Shown: positions 17,423 to 26,057 of the stretch, one piece after another | Layout: each line of letters opens with the position of its first letter | Numbering within the stretch: the first letter of the stretch is position 1 | Assembly (NCBI GenBank): GCA_964370005.1 | Contig: CAYJGR010000002.1 | Location: forward strand, 1 to 64,000 | DNA from: Heteroruminococcus sp964370005 | GTDB taxonomy: Bacteria > Bacillota > Clostridia > Oscillospirales > Ruminococcaceae | Reading direction: 5' to 3' | Length of the DNA stretch: 64,000 nt | Notes under the pieces: model-generated | What the model was told of the DNA's origin: nothing | What the model saw: the letters and a program-made list of their open reading frames with translations, nothing else | The model's database searches: none | Translations under genes and position numbers: made by a program

Positions 17423-18238
17423 ATGTACCGAAAACTGTTTGATAGTCATATACATTCTGAAAATTCCCCTGACGGCAGTCATTCCGTGATGTGCATTTGC
17501 GAGAAGGCCGCAGAACTTGGCATGAAAGGCGTAGCCATTACTGACCATTTCGACCTCAATGACCTAAAGGAGTACGGATATCTTGCCCGAATAGAGCAGT
17601 CGGTGTTTGATATACAAAAGGCACAGGCTGTATTGGGTAAAAATCTTATGATATCTTTAGGGGTGGAGCTGGGGCAACCGGCTTATGACCCCAAGATTGC
17701 GGGGGATATTTTGGAGCAGTATCCCTTCGATTTTGTGCTGTGTTCCCTACACGCCATGCTGGGGAATGAGGATTTCTACTTCTGGGATTACAGTGCGTCC
17801 GACATAAATATCGGGGAGACTGTGCGAGCATATTTTGCAGAAATGCTCGACATTGTAAAATGGGGCAACTTCGACGCCATCGGCCATTTTAACTACCTTG
17901 TCAGATATGTGTGGGGGAGGCATCGTATTCCTATCAACTTTGAAGATTACAATGAGGTTATAGATCCAATTCTTAAACTGCTGGCCGAAACCGGTAAGGG
18001 TATGGAGATAAACACATCGGGACTGCGCTCGGGTATGGGGCAGACTATGCCCAATTTGCCTATACTCAAACGCTTTAGAGAGCTGGGCGGCGAAATCGTG
18101 ACCATAGGAAGTGATGCTCATCTCGCCGACGATGTTGGAGCAGGTGGCGGTTTTGCCATGGATATCCTAAAGCAGGCCGGATTTACACACTATACTTACT
18201 TTCGCGAGCGAAAACCACACATGATATCGCTGGATTGA
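17423..18238 (+). CDS. PHP-domain phosphatase (HisJ-like)
   Basis: 271-residue metal-dependent phosphoesterase of the PHP superfamily, similar to histidinol-phosphatase HisJ/HisK. Metal ligands are visible in DSHIHSENSPDG (H9, H11), ITDHFD, CSLHAM, IGHFNYL and GSDAHLADDVG. No other histidine genes lie nearby, so the substrate is uncertain; annotation as histidinol phosphatase is only by family. AGGAGGG is just upstream of the ATG. It is a single-gene unit. Confidence 0.8.
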   Translation: MYRKLFDSHIHSENSPDGSHSVMCICEKAAELGMKGVAITDHFDLNDLKEYGYLARIEQSVFDIQKAQAVLGKNLMISLGVELGQPAYDPKIAGDILEQYPFDFVLCSLHAMLGNEDFYFWDYSASDINIGETVRAYFAEMLDIVKWGNFDAIGHFNYLVRYVWGRHRIPINFEDYNEVIDPILKLLAETGKGMEINTSGLRSGMGQTMPNLPILKRFRELGGEIVTIGSDAHLADDVGAGGGFAMDILKQAGFTHYTYFRERKPHMISLD

Positions 18239-18252
18239 TCTGCAAATTTTTG

Positions 18253-18282
18253 TTGCAATATACGATAAACTTATACTATAAT
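18253..18282 (+). promoter_or_regulatory. Promoter of Lrp-aminotransferase operon
   Basis: TTGCAA (18253-18258) and TATAAT (18277-18282), 18 bases apart, 41 bases before the Lrp-type gene. Confidence 0.6.
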
Positions 18283-18322
18283 CTTACTTAGCTGAAAATA
18301 CTATAAATGTGGAGGCCGTATA

Positions 18323-18805
18323 ATGAAAGAGCAACTGCTTAAAGCCCTTGAGAAAAACGCCAAATTGTCAGATGAGCAAATGGCCGCTATGCTGGGCACC
18401 ACCCCCGAGCAGGTCAAAAAAATCGTGGGGGAGCTCGAGGCGGACGGCACTATAGTGGGATACAAAACCATTGTGGACTGGGATAAGACCGACCTTGACC
18501 TATGTATCGCCCGCATCGAGGTGCAGGTCACTCCACAAAGCGGTATGGGATTTGAGGAGATTGCCGCCCGCATATGCCAGTTTGACGAGGTCGAGACGGT
18601 ATACCTCATGAGCGGGGGCTATGACCTTGCGCTGACCATATCAGGCAAGACTTTCAAGGATGTGGCGCTATTTGTTGCGCACAGGCTTTCAACAATAGAA
18701 TCGGTTCGCTCGACCTCCACCCACTTTGTGCTTCGCAAATACAAGGAACGTGGGCTTGTACTCATGGAGCATGAGGGCGACGGGAGGGAGGTCACAAACC
18801 TGTGA
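18323..18805 (+). CDS. Lrp/AsnC-family regulator
   Basis: 160-residue transcription regulator with an N-terminal winged helix-turn-helix (about residues 8-55, AKLSDEQMAAMLGTTPEQVK) and a C-terminal RAM/ACT-like ligand domain (about 65-145). Such regulators sense amino acids. It overlaps the following aminotransferase gene by 4 bases, a common pairing in Clostridia, so it probably controls that gene and itself. AGGAGGC-type Shine-Dalgarno is weak (GGAGG at 18311-18315). Confidence 0.9.
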   Translation: MKEQLLKALEKNAKLSDEQMAAMLGTTPEQVKKIVGELEADGTIVGYKTIVDWDKTDLDLCIARIEVQVTPQSGMGFEEIAARICQFDEVETVYLMSGGYDLALTISGKTFKDVALFVAHRLSTIESVRSTSTHFVLRKYKERGLVLMEHEGDGREVTNL

Positions 18806-19974
18806 TAGATTATAGTTCCCTGATGGCCACGGCCGTAACCGACCTAAAACCCTCAGGTATACGAAAGTTTTTTGACCTTTCGGCCACGATGGAGGGGGTA
18901 ATCTCACTCGGTGTGGGCGAACCCGACTTCAAAACACCCTACAGTATTCGCCGTGCCGGTATACTCTCGCTCGAAAAAGGGCGCACTTGGTATACAGCTA
19001 ACAGTGGCCTTGCACCTCTGCGCGAGGCTATATCGGCTTATTTGTCCCGCCGTTTTGATATCTCATATAAATCAACTGACGAAATTGTGGTGACGGTGGG
19101 CGGTTCCGAGGCCATAGATCTATGTATACGCACCCTTGTAAATGCGGGTGATGAGGTGCTTGTGCCCGAGCCGTCATTTGTGTGTTATACCCCTATAACC
19201 CGCTTAGTGGGCGGGGTTCCGGTGCCTATACCCACAAAGGGTGAGGACAAGTTTTGTCTGACTCCCGAGGCTGTAAAGGCAGCCATAACCCCCAAAACAA
19301 AACTGCTTATATTGCCATTTCCCAACAACCCCACAGGTGCTGTGATGAGTAGGGAAGCCTTAGAGGGTATTGCCGAGGTTTTGCGGGGCACAAATATAAT
19401 GGTGCTGTCGGATGAAATTTATGCCGAGCTGACCTATGGAAGTAAGCATGTGGCTTTTGCGAGCATAGATGGCATGTGGGAGCGGACTATAACGGTAAAC
19501 GGTTTCTCCAAGGCCTACGCCATGACCGGCTGGCGACTTGGCTATGCCGCAGGGCCCGCCCCTGTCATTGCCCAGATGACAAAGGTACATCAATACGCCA
19601 TAATGTCGGCACCCACCACAAGTCAGTACGCCGCAATTGAGGCGCTTTCGCCCGACTGTGATGAGGAAATTGCACGCATGACAGTGCAGTACAACATGCG
19701 TCGGGGGCTGATTGTCGATAGCCTAAACAACATGGGGTTGACCTGCTTTGACCCCAAGGGGGCATTTTATGCCTTCCCATCGATACAGTCCACAGGGCTT
19801 AGTTCGGAGGAGTTTTGCGAGCAATTACTGCTATCCCAAAAGGTGGCCGTGGTTCCGGGCAATGCGTTTGGTGACAGCGGTGAGGGATTTGTGCGCATAT
19901 CATACTCATATTCGGTGGAACATATAATAGAAGCACTGCGCCGCATAGAGCTGTTTTTAGGAAGTCTTGGATGA
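18802..19974 (+). CDS. Class I/II aminotransferase
   Basis: 390-residue PLP-dependent aminotransferase (AspC/PatA-like fold type I). LGVGEPDF is near residues 36-43, NNPTGAV in the cofactor region, and the Schiff-base lysine K237 in NGFSKAYAMTGWRLGY. The GTG start overlaps the lrp stop. Substrate is not readable from sequence; the upstream iorAB/paaK module would need an aromatic aminotransferase to make arylpyruvate, and this is one candidate. Family-typical length. Confidence 0.88.
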   Translation: MIDYSSLMATAVTDLKPSGIRKFFDLSATMEGVISLGVGEPDFKTPYSIRRAGILSLEKGRTWYTANSGLAPLREAISAYLSRRFDISYKSTDEIVVTVGGSEAIDLCIRTLVNAGDEVLVPEPSFVCYTPITRLVGGVPVPIPTKGEDKFCLTPEAVKAAITPKTKLLILPFPNNPTGAVMSREALEGIAEVLRGTNIMVLSDEIYAELTYGSKHVAFASIDGMWERTITVNGFSKAYAMTGWRLGYAAGPAPVIAQMTKVHQYAIMSAPTTSQYAAIEALSPDCDEEIARMTVQYNMRRGLIVDSLNNMGLTCFDPKGAFYAFPSIQSTGLSSEEFCEQLLLSQKVAVVPGNAFGDSGEGFVRISYSYSVEHIIEALRRIELFLGSLG

Positions 19975-20006
19975 TGCGGGGCAATACAGCTTGAAATGGA
20001 GGACTT

Positions 20007-20843
20007 ATGGGCAGAAAAGAGAGGGCTGTTAGACAAAAAACGGTGAGAACACGTCGGATGGCCACGGTGTATATTGTGCTTAGGCTGTTTGTTGTGGCGG
20101 TTTTGGTAGCACAATTTTTCAATCAAAACTATTCAAATGTTTTTCTCTGTATACTCACATTGGTGCTTTTTACTCTACCAAGTTTATTTGAGCGTCGCTT
20201 GAAGATTGATTTACCCGATACTCTTGAGATTATAGTCCTATTTTTTATTTTTGCGGCCGAGATTTTGGGCGAGATACAGGCCTATTATCTCAATGTTCCC
20301 CATTGGGACACCGCACTTCACACCGCAAACGGATTTTTATGTGCCGCAATCGGGTTTTCACTGGTCGATATGCTCAATCGTCACGACAGATTTTCACTGA
20401 GATTATCCCCCGCATTTATGGCGGTGGTGGCCTTTTGTTTTTCGATGACTATAGGTGTGCTGTGGGAGTTTTTTGAGTTTTCAATGGATTACTTTTTCCT
20501 CATGGACACCCAAAAGGATACCGTGCTTAATCAGATTTCTACCGTCACCCTCAATCCCGACGGTGAAAATAAAGTGGTCATTATAAAGAATATCACCGAT
20601 GTCATTGTGGTGGCCGATGGACAGGAAATACCCCTTGGCCTTGGTGGATATCTCGATATAGGCATCTATGACACCATGAAGGATATGATTGTAAACTTTG
20701 TTGGGGCAGTTGTCTTTGCACCGTTTGGGTATTTGTATGTAAAAAGCCGTGGCAAGGGCAAGTTTGCAGGTAGCTTTATACCACAGGTGCTGTTTGATGA
20801 CATTATAGATGATGACGAACCACCCAAAGAACAAAAAGAGTGA
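20007..20843 (+). CDS. Membrane protein, YjdF/DUF2238-like
   Basis: 278-residue membrane protein with a basic N terminus, about six membrane segments and a short acidic tail (DDIIDDDEPP). The stretch HWDTALHTANGFLCAAIGF, followed later by GVLWEFFEFSMD, resembles YjdF-like (DUF2238) proteins. An extra soluble insert of about 60 residues (near 175-235) between segments is unusual. No enzymatic function is known. GGAGG at 19996-20000 precedes the ATG. Located 32 bases after the aminotransferase. Confidence 0.6.
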   Translation: MGRKERAVRQKTVRTRRMATVYIVLRLFVVAVLVAQFFNQNYSNVFLCILTLVLFTLPSLFERRLKIDLPDTLEIIVLFFIFAAEILGEIQAYYLNVPHWDTALHTANGFLCAAIGFSLVDMLNRHDRFSLRLSPAFMAVVAFCFSMTIGVLWEFFEFSMDYFFLMDTQKDTVLNQISTVTLNPDGENKVVIIKNITDVIVVADGQEIPLGLGGYLDIGIYDTMKDMIVNFVGAVVFAPFGYLYVKSRGKGKFAGSFIPQVLFDDIIDDDEPPKEQKE

Positions 20844-20923
20844 TATACGTTAAATAGATTAAGATTTAGGCCATATTTATACTGCATATTTTATACTTTT
20901 GGTATACAACTGAATAAAATCAC

Positions 20924-20973
20924 AAAAATCGTCCAGACTTCTGTTAACTTGACAGAGAGAAAGGACGATTTTT
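20924..20973 (+). promoter_or_regulatory. Hairpin occluding the spoIIR ribosome site
   Basis: AAAAATCGTCC (20924-20934) is perfectly complementary to GGACGATTTTT (20963-20973), which ends on the base before the spoIIR ATG. The AAAGGA ribosome site (20960-20965) overlaps the right arm, so folding would hide it. It also looks like a terminator (stem plus T run) placed directly before the start codon. Confidence 0.6.
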
Positions 20974-21624
20974 ATGCGTATGCATATGCGTAGACATGAA
21001 TTAGCACTTTTATTTGGACTTATTATAGCTGTAATTATTTCCCCTATGGCGGCCTTTGCGGGGGATTGTGTCGAGGTGAGAGGGCAGGTGCTCCGTATGC
21101 ACATCTTGGCCGACTCAAACAGCGACATAGACCAACAACACAAATTAGCGGTGCGAAATGCACTGCTTGGCGAGAGTGAAAAATTATTCCCCGAGCAGAC
21201 AAACAGTGCCCAAGAGGCCGTGGAAGTGGCAGAGCAAAATTTAACGGCCATAGAGCAGATTGCCACCCAAACACTGCGGGAACGTGGCTGTGAAATGCCT
21301 GTGAGTGCACAGGTCACCCACATGTATTTTGATACACGGGTTTACGATGGGATTGTAATGCCGGCCGGTATGTATGACGCAATACAGGTTACTATAGGCA
21401 GTGGGCAGGGGCAAAATTGGTGGTGTGTGATGTATCCCCCGCTATGCCTACCAGCCGCCGAGAAAGATGACAGCGAGGGACTGATTGCCACCCCCGAGAG
21501 CGAAAAAACCGAGGATATACATGCCCTAAACAAAAGCCCCAATTATAAGATGGGCTTTGCCACAGTAGAACTGTGGGAGGCCTTGGGACAGGGTGTGCAA
21601 GAAATCTTTGGCACAAAGTCTTGA
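20974..21624 (+). CDS. spoIIR: Stage II sporulation protein R
   Basis: 216-residue secreted signalling protein. It is made in the forespore and activates the SpoIIGA protease that matures sigma-E in the mother cell. It has an N-terminal signal peptide (about residues 10-29, ending AAFA) and the family stretches LRMHILADSNSDIDQQHKLAVR and YDGIVMPAGMYDA-like regions, then WWCVMYPPLC. Length is typical. A perfect hairpin overlaps its ribosome site, and the thiT promoter overlaps its stop codon. It marks the organism as a spore former. Confidence 0.93.
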   Translation: MRMHMRRHELALLFGLIIAVIISPMAAFAGDCVEVRGQVLRMHILADSNSDIDQQHKLAVRNALLGESEKLFPEQTNSAQEAVEVAEQNLTAIEQIATQTLRERGCEMPVSAQVTHMYFDTRVYDGIVMPAGMYDAIQVTIGSGQGQNWWCVMYPPLCLPAAEKDDSEGLIATPESEKTEDIHALNKSPNYKMGFATVELWEALGQGVQEIFGTKS

Positions 21625-21649
21625 CAAAACGGGTATAAAAAATTATAAT
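21621..21649 (+). promoter_or_regulatory. Consensus promoter of the thiT leader
   Basis: TTGACA (21621-21626) and TATAAT (21644-21649) with a 17-base spacer: a fully consensus sigma-A promoter, starting within the spoIIR stop codon and directly upstream of the TPP riboswitch. Confidence 0.85.
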
Positions 21650-21668
21650 AACCTTGACAATCTAAATA

Positions 21669-21776
21669 GTGGGGTGCTGAGTTTACTTGGCTGAGAGAGG
21701 ACTATGGTCCTTAACCCTTGGATATGTATTTTTTTGCATGTCCGCACCTGATCTGGATAATGCCAGCGTAGGAAAA
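21669..21776 (+). promoter_or_regulatory. TPP riboswitch (THI element)
   Basis: GTGGGGTGC opens the element; the conserved CTGAGA is at 21691-21696, ACCCTTG at 21714-21720, and the CCTGATCTGGATAATGCC/AGCGTAGG core at 21747-21772. It binds thiamine pyrophosphate. A terminator follows at 21795-21824, so excess TPP should stop transcription before thiT. Confidence 0.96.
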
Positions 21777-21794
21777 TGTGTACACAACGCATCC

Positions 21795-21824
21795 GCCGTG
21801 GGGTATATCCCTGCGGCTTTTTTG
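21795..21824 (+). terminator. TPP riboswitch expression-platform terminator
   Basis: GCCG...GGG (21795-21803) pairs with CCC...CGGC (21809-21817), followed by TTTTTTG. It is the regulated terminator between riboswitch and thiT. Confidence 0.8.
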
Positions 21825-21858
21825 TTTTGTGACGGTGCCTTTTGATTGATTATATTTA

Positions 21859-22019
21859 GGGCATGTTGACACAAAGTCCTAACATTGCTATTTCGGCATA
21901 TTTTCCGCCATGCTACGCCAAATTCTTTTGAAATAGATCCACTATTCCTTCAAAAATTTGACTTGCCTGACGAAAAATCTGCCGGGAATATCAATATTTA
22001 ACTTAGTGTCCACATCGCC
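21859..22019. mobile_element. MITE-like element in the thiT leader
   Basis: A 161-base stretch without a gene, bounded by imperfect 19-base terminal inverted repeats: GGGCATGTTGACACAAAGT on the left (21859-21877) and ACTTAGTGTCCACATCGCC on the right (22001-22019), matching at 15 of 19 positions. It separates the riboswitch terminator from the thiT ribosome site. No clear target duplication is visible. It is probably a miniature inverted-repeat element or an insertion-sequence remnant. Confidence 0.55.
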
Positions 22020-22038
22020 GAATTTGGAGGAAAAGACA

Positions 22039-22617
22039 ATGACAAAATCAAGAAGTAGAGTGAGAATTTTGGTGGAGTGTGCCCTCATGATAGCCCTGTC
22101 CACATTGCTTGCCTACATACCCATCTTTGAGATGCCACAAGGTGGCTCGGTGACACTGTGCAGTATGCTACCTATCATGATGGCTAGTTGGCGACACGGC
22201 CTGAAGTGGGGGCTGTTTACAGGTTTTGCCCACGGACTATTGCAGATGATGTTCGGCCTTGAGAATGTGATGTATGCCACCACACTTTTGGCCATGGTGG
22301 GCTGTATACTGCTTGACTATATTCTGGCCTTTACGGTGCTTGGGTCGGCAGATTTATTTAGGCGTATGCTTAAAAATCAAGCTGCCGGCATTGCCGTGAG
22401 CTGTGTCATAGTGGGACTTTTGCGCCTTGTGTGCAGCTTTTTGTCGGGCGTGCTCATATGGGGCGCATATGCTCCCCCCGAGATGCCTGTATGGCTCTAC
22501 TCGCTGACCTATAACAGCTCCTACATGATTCCCGAGATTATAATCACGACCGTCGCCGCCGTGGTGGCCGCAAGGCTACTGCTGCCCAGACTTGAACCGG
22601 TAGGCACTGCAATATAA
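22039..22617 (+). CDS. thiT: Thiamine ECF transporter S component ThiT
   Basis: 192-residue membrane protein, the substrate-binding subunit of an energy-coupling-factor thiamine transporter. It has about six hydrophobic segments. The thiamine-site region includes GGSVTLCSMLPIM and SWRHGLKWG in the middle and ALTYNSSYMIPE-like sequence near the end. The start at 22039 is chosen for its TTTGGAGG site. The shared EcfA/EcfT energy module is not in this window. The TPP riboswitch upstream fixes the substrate assignment. Confidence 0.95.
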   Translation: MTKSRSRVRILVECALMIALSTLLAYIPIFEMPQGGSVTLCSMLPIMMASWRHGLKWGLFTGFAHGLLQMMFGLENVMYATTLLAMVGCILLDYILAFTVLGSADLFRRMLKNQAAGIAVSCVIVGLLRLVCSFLSGVLIWGAYAPPEMPVWLYSLTYNSSYMIPEIIITTVAAVVAARLLLPRLEPVGTAI

Positions 22618-22634
22618 AAATCCACATAGTTGTA

Positions 22635-22677
22635 TAAAAAATCCCGTCGGCTATATTTTGTCGATGGGATTTTTTAT
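22635..22677 (+). terminator. thiT terminator
   Basis: AAAAAATCCCGTCGGC pairs (with G-T wobbles) with GTCGATGGGATTTTTT around a short loop, ending in a T run. Confidence 0.85.
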
Positions 22678-22779
22678 ATTTAAAACCTCACAACCATATC
22701 ATATTTTGAGGTTAAAATGAGAAAGTATATGTTATAGGGTTATCGCATAGGCTTAAATACCAAAGGAGCGGGGGAAACA

Positions 22780-22810
22780 AAGTTTGAAATAAATTTCAAA
22801 CTTAATTTTT
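22780..22810 (+). other. Intergenic hairpin before traX-like gene
   Basis: The 298 bases between thiT and the TraX-like gene hold no gene. AAGTTTGAAAT (22780-22790) and ATTTCAAACTT (22793-22803) form an 11-base perfect inverted repeat followed by AATTTTT, terminator-like although no gene precedes it within 160 bases. It could end a small RNA or be an attenuator. Confidence 0.45.
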
Positions 22811-22915
22811 AGAAGCCGTTTTTCTCGTCACTTCGTCACAACCGAAAAACATGGCATATTTATGCCCATTTTCATGGTTGTTTTATGCCTTTAGCAGAAA
22901 GGAATGGTCATAATT

Positions 22916-23650
22916 ATGATAAAGTGTCTCACAGCCAATCAGCTCAAAATTATAGCTATTGTGGCAATGTTTTTTGACCACTTCTCCACGGTGTTTTTGT
23001 CCTATGATACGGTGTTGGGTGTGAGCATGAAAATAATCGGGCGCATTGTAGCGCCCACTATGTGCTACTTCATCGCCGAGGGCTACTACTACACCTCAAA
23101 CAGGCGGCGGTATATAACCCGCCTACTTATGTTTGCGGTGGTATCTCATGTGCCATATGTGTTGGCGTTTGAGTTTGGCTTTTTTGAAGCCACCAGTGTT
23201 ATGTGGCCACTCGCAATGGGACTGGTGGCATTGGTCGCTCTCAAAAGCGATAAAATCCATATCCTATTAAAACCTGTGATTGTATGGGGATGTTGTCTTG
23301 TCTGTCTCACGGCCGATTGGAATTATGTCGCCGTTTTGTGGATAGTAGTTTTTGGTATATTTCATGGAAATTGGAAACAGCAGATGATAGCATTTGGCTT
23401 TATAGGAATTACATTCCATCTTCTTCCCACATTTCTTAGGATGCATGCCACAAACGGCCCTTACACCCATTGGTATCAGGTAGGAATTGTGCTTGCCATC
23501 CCCATGATATATATGTATAATGGGAAACTGGGCAGAAAATCAAAGGTTATGTCATGGGCGTTTTATCTGTTTTATCCGGCGCATTTGCTACTGTTTTATG
23601 TACTCAATACATTCACACCGCTTGGAGAATTTTTTGCGACTCTCATTTGA
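22916..23650 (+). CDS. TraX-family membrane protein
   Basis: 244-residue polytopic membrane protein of the TraX family, named for the F-plasmid pilin acetylase but widespread in Firmicutes chromosomes with unknown acceptor. The opening LTANQLKIIAIVAMFFDHFS and FYLFYPAHLLLFYVL near the C terminus are the family hallmarks. About eight hydrophobic segments are present. The start at 22916 is preferred because AGAAAGGA is 12 bases upstream; the ATG at 22904 abuts it. Likely an O- or N-acyltransferase acting on the cell surface. Confidence 0.85.
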   Translation: MIKCLTANQLKIIAIVAMFFDHFSTVFLSYDTVLGVSMKIIGRIVAPTMCYFIAEGYYYTSNRRRYITRLLMFAVVSHVPYVLAFEFGFFEATSVMWPLAMGLVALVALKSDKIHILLKPVIVWGCCLVCLTADWNYVAVLWIVVFGIFHGNWKQQMIAFGFIGITFHLLPTFLRMHATNGPYTHWYQVGIVLAIPMIYMYNGKLGRKSKVMSWAFYLFYPAHLLLFYVLNTFTPLGEFFATLI

Positions 23651-23686
23651 TTTTTTCAATTGTTATATTATACAGGAGGTATCAAG

Positions 23687-24934
23687 TTGATAAGAAAAAT
23701 TGCAATATTACTCGCATTTATTATGATTATGACAGGGGTTATGGGCTGTGAGTCGAGAGTGGGCATGGAGGGTAGCTCGTCGTCGGATATGCCGCCTGCG
23801 CCGTCCTCAAGCGCCGAAGTACCACAGGAACAGTCGCAGTCAGAATCTCAGTCCCTGTCAGAGTCCGAGCCTGAGCCGGAACAGTCAGGGATAGAACGAC
23901 CGCCGCTCCCGCCCGTCGTCAACATCGATGGGTATATCGACAATATTGCCTCGGGTGATGTGTTTGAACTGCCTGTGCAGGGTGCAACAGGCTATGCCGC
24001 CTCCGATCTTGCGGTTTATACTAATCCCGATAGTGAACAAGAGGCTACATCATTTGTAATGGCCGGCACAGGGTTTACCATCGTGGAAGATGCGGGCGAG
24101 TGGTGGTATGTGCGATCGGACACCCGAGAAGGGTGGGTCATAAGTGCCTACTGCATGATAAATCTACCGGATGTTATACCCTCTATAATTTATGATAACA
24201 CAAATACCTATTCCTCCCGACTTAAATCGTCGGGGGTTGATATTCCCAATGTCACAGGTCAGGCTCTGTACCAGATGAGCGACTTTAATGACCGATTGGG
24301 CAGGGAAGAATACATCATGCCTGTTTTGTATGGGATGGCATCCAAGATAGCCACTGCACAGCAGGCCGCCCTCGCCGAGGGCAACTGTCTTATAATATAC
24401 GAAGCCTTTAGACCCTCCATGGCCCACACAATGGTACATGAGAATTTTTCTGATTTGTTTGAAGAAAATGAGAGCGTGCAAGCCGGAATACTTGTTAATT
24501 CTTTCACCGAAAGATTCTTTTTAGCCCCCGCACCCTACACTCACCAGCGGGGTACTGCTATAGACTCGAGCCTTGCAAAGGTCAATGCCACGCAGGACAT
24601 TATAGTGGGTGATTATTTCTACACAGCGGTAACCGACCACACCGAATATGATATGCAAACCGATGTACATGAACTGAGCGTGGCCTCGGCAATATATTCT
24701 TATCCCGTGCAGTCAAATTCGGACGAAGCATGGCGCGGTGTGCCCTTTACTGAGAGTGTTACCGAGGGTTCTATGCTGATGCAAAAATATTGCACCGATG
24801 CGGGGCTTACTCCTTTGGCCTCGGAGTGGTGGCATTTTAACGACCTCCCCAGCACCCAAATCGCTGTGGAAATCGCAGTATTTGGTGGCTATTGGATAAA
24901 TAATACCTACAGTTTGATACCCACAGCCGAGTAA
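23687..24934 (+). CDS. VanX-type D-Ala-D-Ala dipeptidase lipoprotein
   Basis: 415-residue surface lipoprotein. A signal peptide ends in the lipobox VMGC (18-21). A Ser/Glu/Pro-rich linker follows, then an SH3-like domain (about 105-155), then a peptidase M15D domain. The metal site is intact: H286 and D293 in HQRGTAID, H383 in SEWWH, with E380 as likely catalytic base. It would cleave peptidoglycan-derived D,D-dipeptides at the cell surface; there is no vanHA next to it, so a cell-wall turnover role is likelier than vancomycin resistance. The TTG start at 23687 follows AGGAGGT by 6 bases. Confidence 0.85.
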   Translation: MIRKIAILLAFIMIMTGVMGCESRVGMEGSSSSDMPPAPSSSAEVPQEQSQSESQSLSESEPEPEQSGIERPPLPPVVNIDGYIDNIASGDVFELPVQGATGYAASDLAVYTNPDSEQEATSFVMAGTGFTIVEDAGEWWYVRSDTREGWVISAYCMINLPDVIPSIIYDNTNTYSSRLKSSGVDIPNVTGQALYQMSDFNDRLGREEYIMPVLYGMASKIATAQQAALAEGNCLIIYEAFRPSMAHTMVHENFSDLFEENESVQAGILVNSFTERFFLAPAPYTHQRGTAIDSSLAKVNATQDIIVGDYFYTAVTDHTEYDMQTDVHELSVASAIYSYPVQSNSDEAWRGVPFTESVTEGSMLMQKYCTDAGLTPLASEWWHFNDLPSTQIAVEIAVFGGYWINNTYSLIPTAE

Positions 24935-24957
24935 TCGGTCTTTGTGATAAAAATCGT

Positions 24958-24988
24958 CGCACCCCGAAAAATGGGGTGCGGCATTTTT
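24958..24988 (+). terminator. Terminator after the dipeptidase gene
   Basis: CGCACCCC (24958-24965) pairs with GGGGTGCG (24973-24980), followed by GCATTTTT. Confidence 0.85.
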
Positions 24989-25070
24989 ATGATATGCTGC
25001 CATAAACAGGTAAGTTTGCAGGGGGATGGGTTAAATCCTGCAAAAATAGCCTTATTTTAGGCAAATTAAC

Positions 25071-25099
25071 TTGCAATTTGAAGTGATATGACGTAAAAT
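25071..25099 (+). promoter_or_regulatory. Promoter of the RpiR-type regulator
   Basis: TTGCAA (25071-25076) and TAAAAT (25094-25099) with a 17-base spacer, 65 bases upstream of the coding start. Confidence 0.65.
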
Positions 25100-25164
25100 A
25101 AAGTGTGTGAGAAAATATACTTTATTATTTTATGTATGATTTTAAAAATGATGGGGGTTTTATA

Positions 25165-26034
25165 ATGAATACGGATTTGCTCGGTCGTATAAATAACGAA
25201 ATGGGGAGCTTTTCAAAGGGGCAACGGCTCATTGCCGAATATCTGCTACGGCATTATGATAAGGCGGCTTTTATGACGGCCTCCCGCTTGGGTGGGGCTG
25301 TCGGTGTGAGCGAGTCAACCGTGGTTCGCTTTGCCACAGAGCTCGGGTTCGACGGCTACCCACAGCTACAACGTGTACTACAAGAGCTCATTCGTAACCG
25401 CTTGACCTCGGTGCAACGCATGGATGTGACAGTTGAGCAGATAGGGCGAGAGGATGTATTGGGCAAGGTGTTAAGCCTCGATATAGAAAAAATTAGGCGT
25501 ACCCTTGAGGAGATTTCTGCCGAGGAATTTTCACGTTCGGTGGAGGCCATATCGGCCGCAAAACGTATATATATTTTGGGTGTGCGCTCCTCGGCGACAC
25601 TTGCCGGTTTTATGGGCTTTTATTTTAATCACATATTTGATGATGTGCGGGTAATCAGCACCACCTCAGCCAGTGAAATGTTTGAACAAATGATACATAT
25701 AGGGCATGGGGATGTGTTTGTGGGCATAAGCTTCCCCCGCTATTCACAACGGACAGTCAAGGCGGCAAGATATGCCCGCTCAAGCGGTGCCACTGTCATC
25801 GCTATAACTGATTCCCCTGCCTCACCCCTGGCCGAATATTCCGACCGCCTACTCATAGCCCGCAGTGACATGGCCTCGTTTGTAGATTCGCTTGTGGCAC
25901 CGCTTAGCCTAATAAACGCCATAATTGTGGCGGCGGGTATGCAAAACCGTGATGAGGTGGCCAAAACCTTCGACCGCCTTGAGTATATTTGGGACGAATA
26001 CAATGTCTATCAAAAGCCATTTGAACAAAAATAG
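25165..26034 (+). CDS. MurR/RpiR-family regulator
   Basis: 289-residue transcription regulator. The N-terminal RpiR-type helix-turn-helix covers about residues 1-77 (MTASRLGGAVGVSESTVVRF). A SIS sugar-phosphate-binding domain covers about 125-255 (AKRIYILGVRSSATLAGF, VGISFPRYSQRTVKAA). Such proteins sense phosphosugars. The start at 25165 is chosen over an in-frame ATG at 25132 that lies in the leader. The next gene, a flavoprotein, is 23 bases downstream, so the target pathway cannot be read from context. Confidence 0.88.
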   Translation: MNTDLLGRINNEMGSFSKGQRLIAEYLLRHYDKAAFMTASRLGGAVGVSESTVVRFATELGFDGYPQLQRVLQELIRNRLTSVQRMDVTVEQIGREDVLGKVLSLDIEKIRRTLEEISAEEFSRSVEAISAAKRIYILGVRSSATLAGFMGFYFNHIFDDVRVISTTSASEMFEQMIHIGHGDVFVGISFPRYSQRTVKAARYARSSGATVIAITDSPASPLAEYSDRLLIARSDMASFVDSLVAPLSLINAIIVAAGMQNRDEVAKTFDRLEYIWDEYNVYQKPFEQK

Positions 26035-26057
26035 ATGTGGCATGTAAGGAGAAAGAT

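Noticed and set aside
23687..24934. Vancomycin-resistance gene
   Set aside because: The VanX-type domain is in a lipoprotein with an SH3-like domain and there is no vanH, vanA/B or vanRS nearby, so a cell-wall role is more likely.
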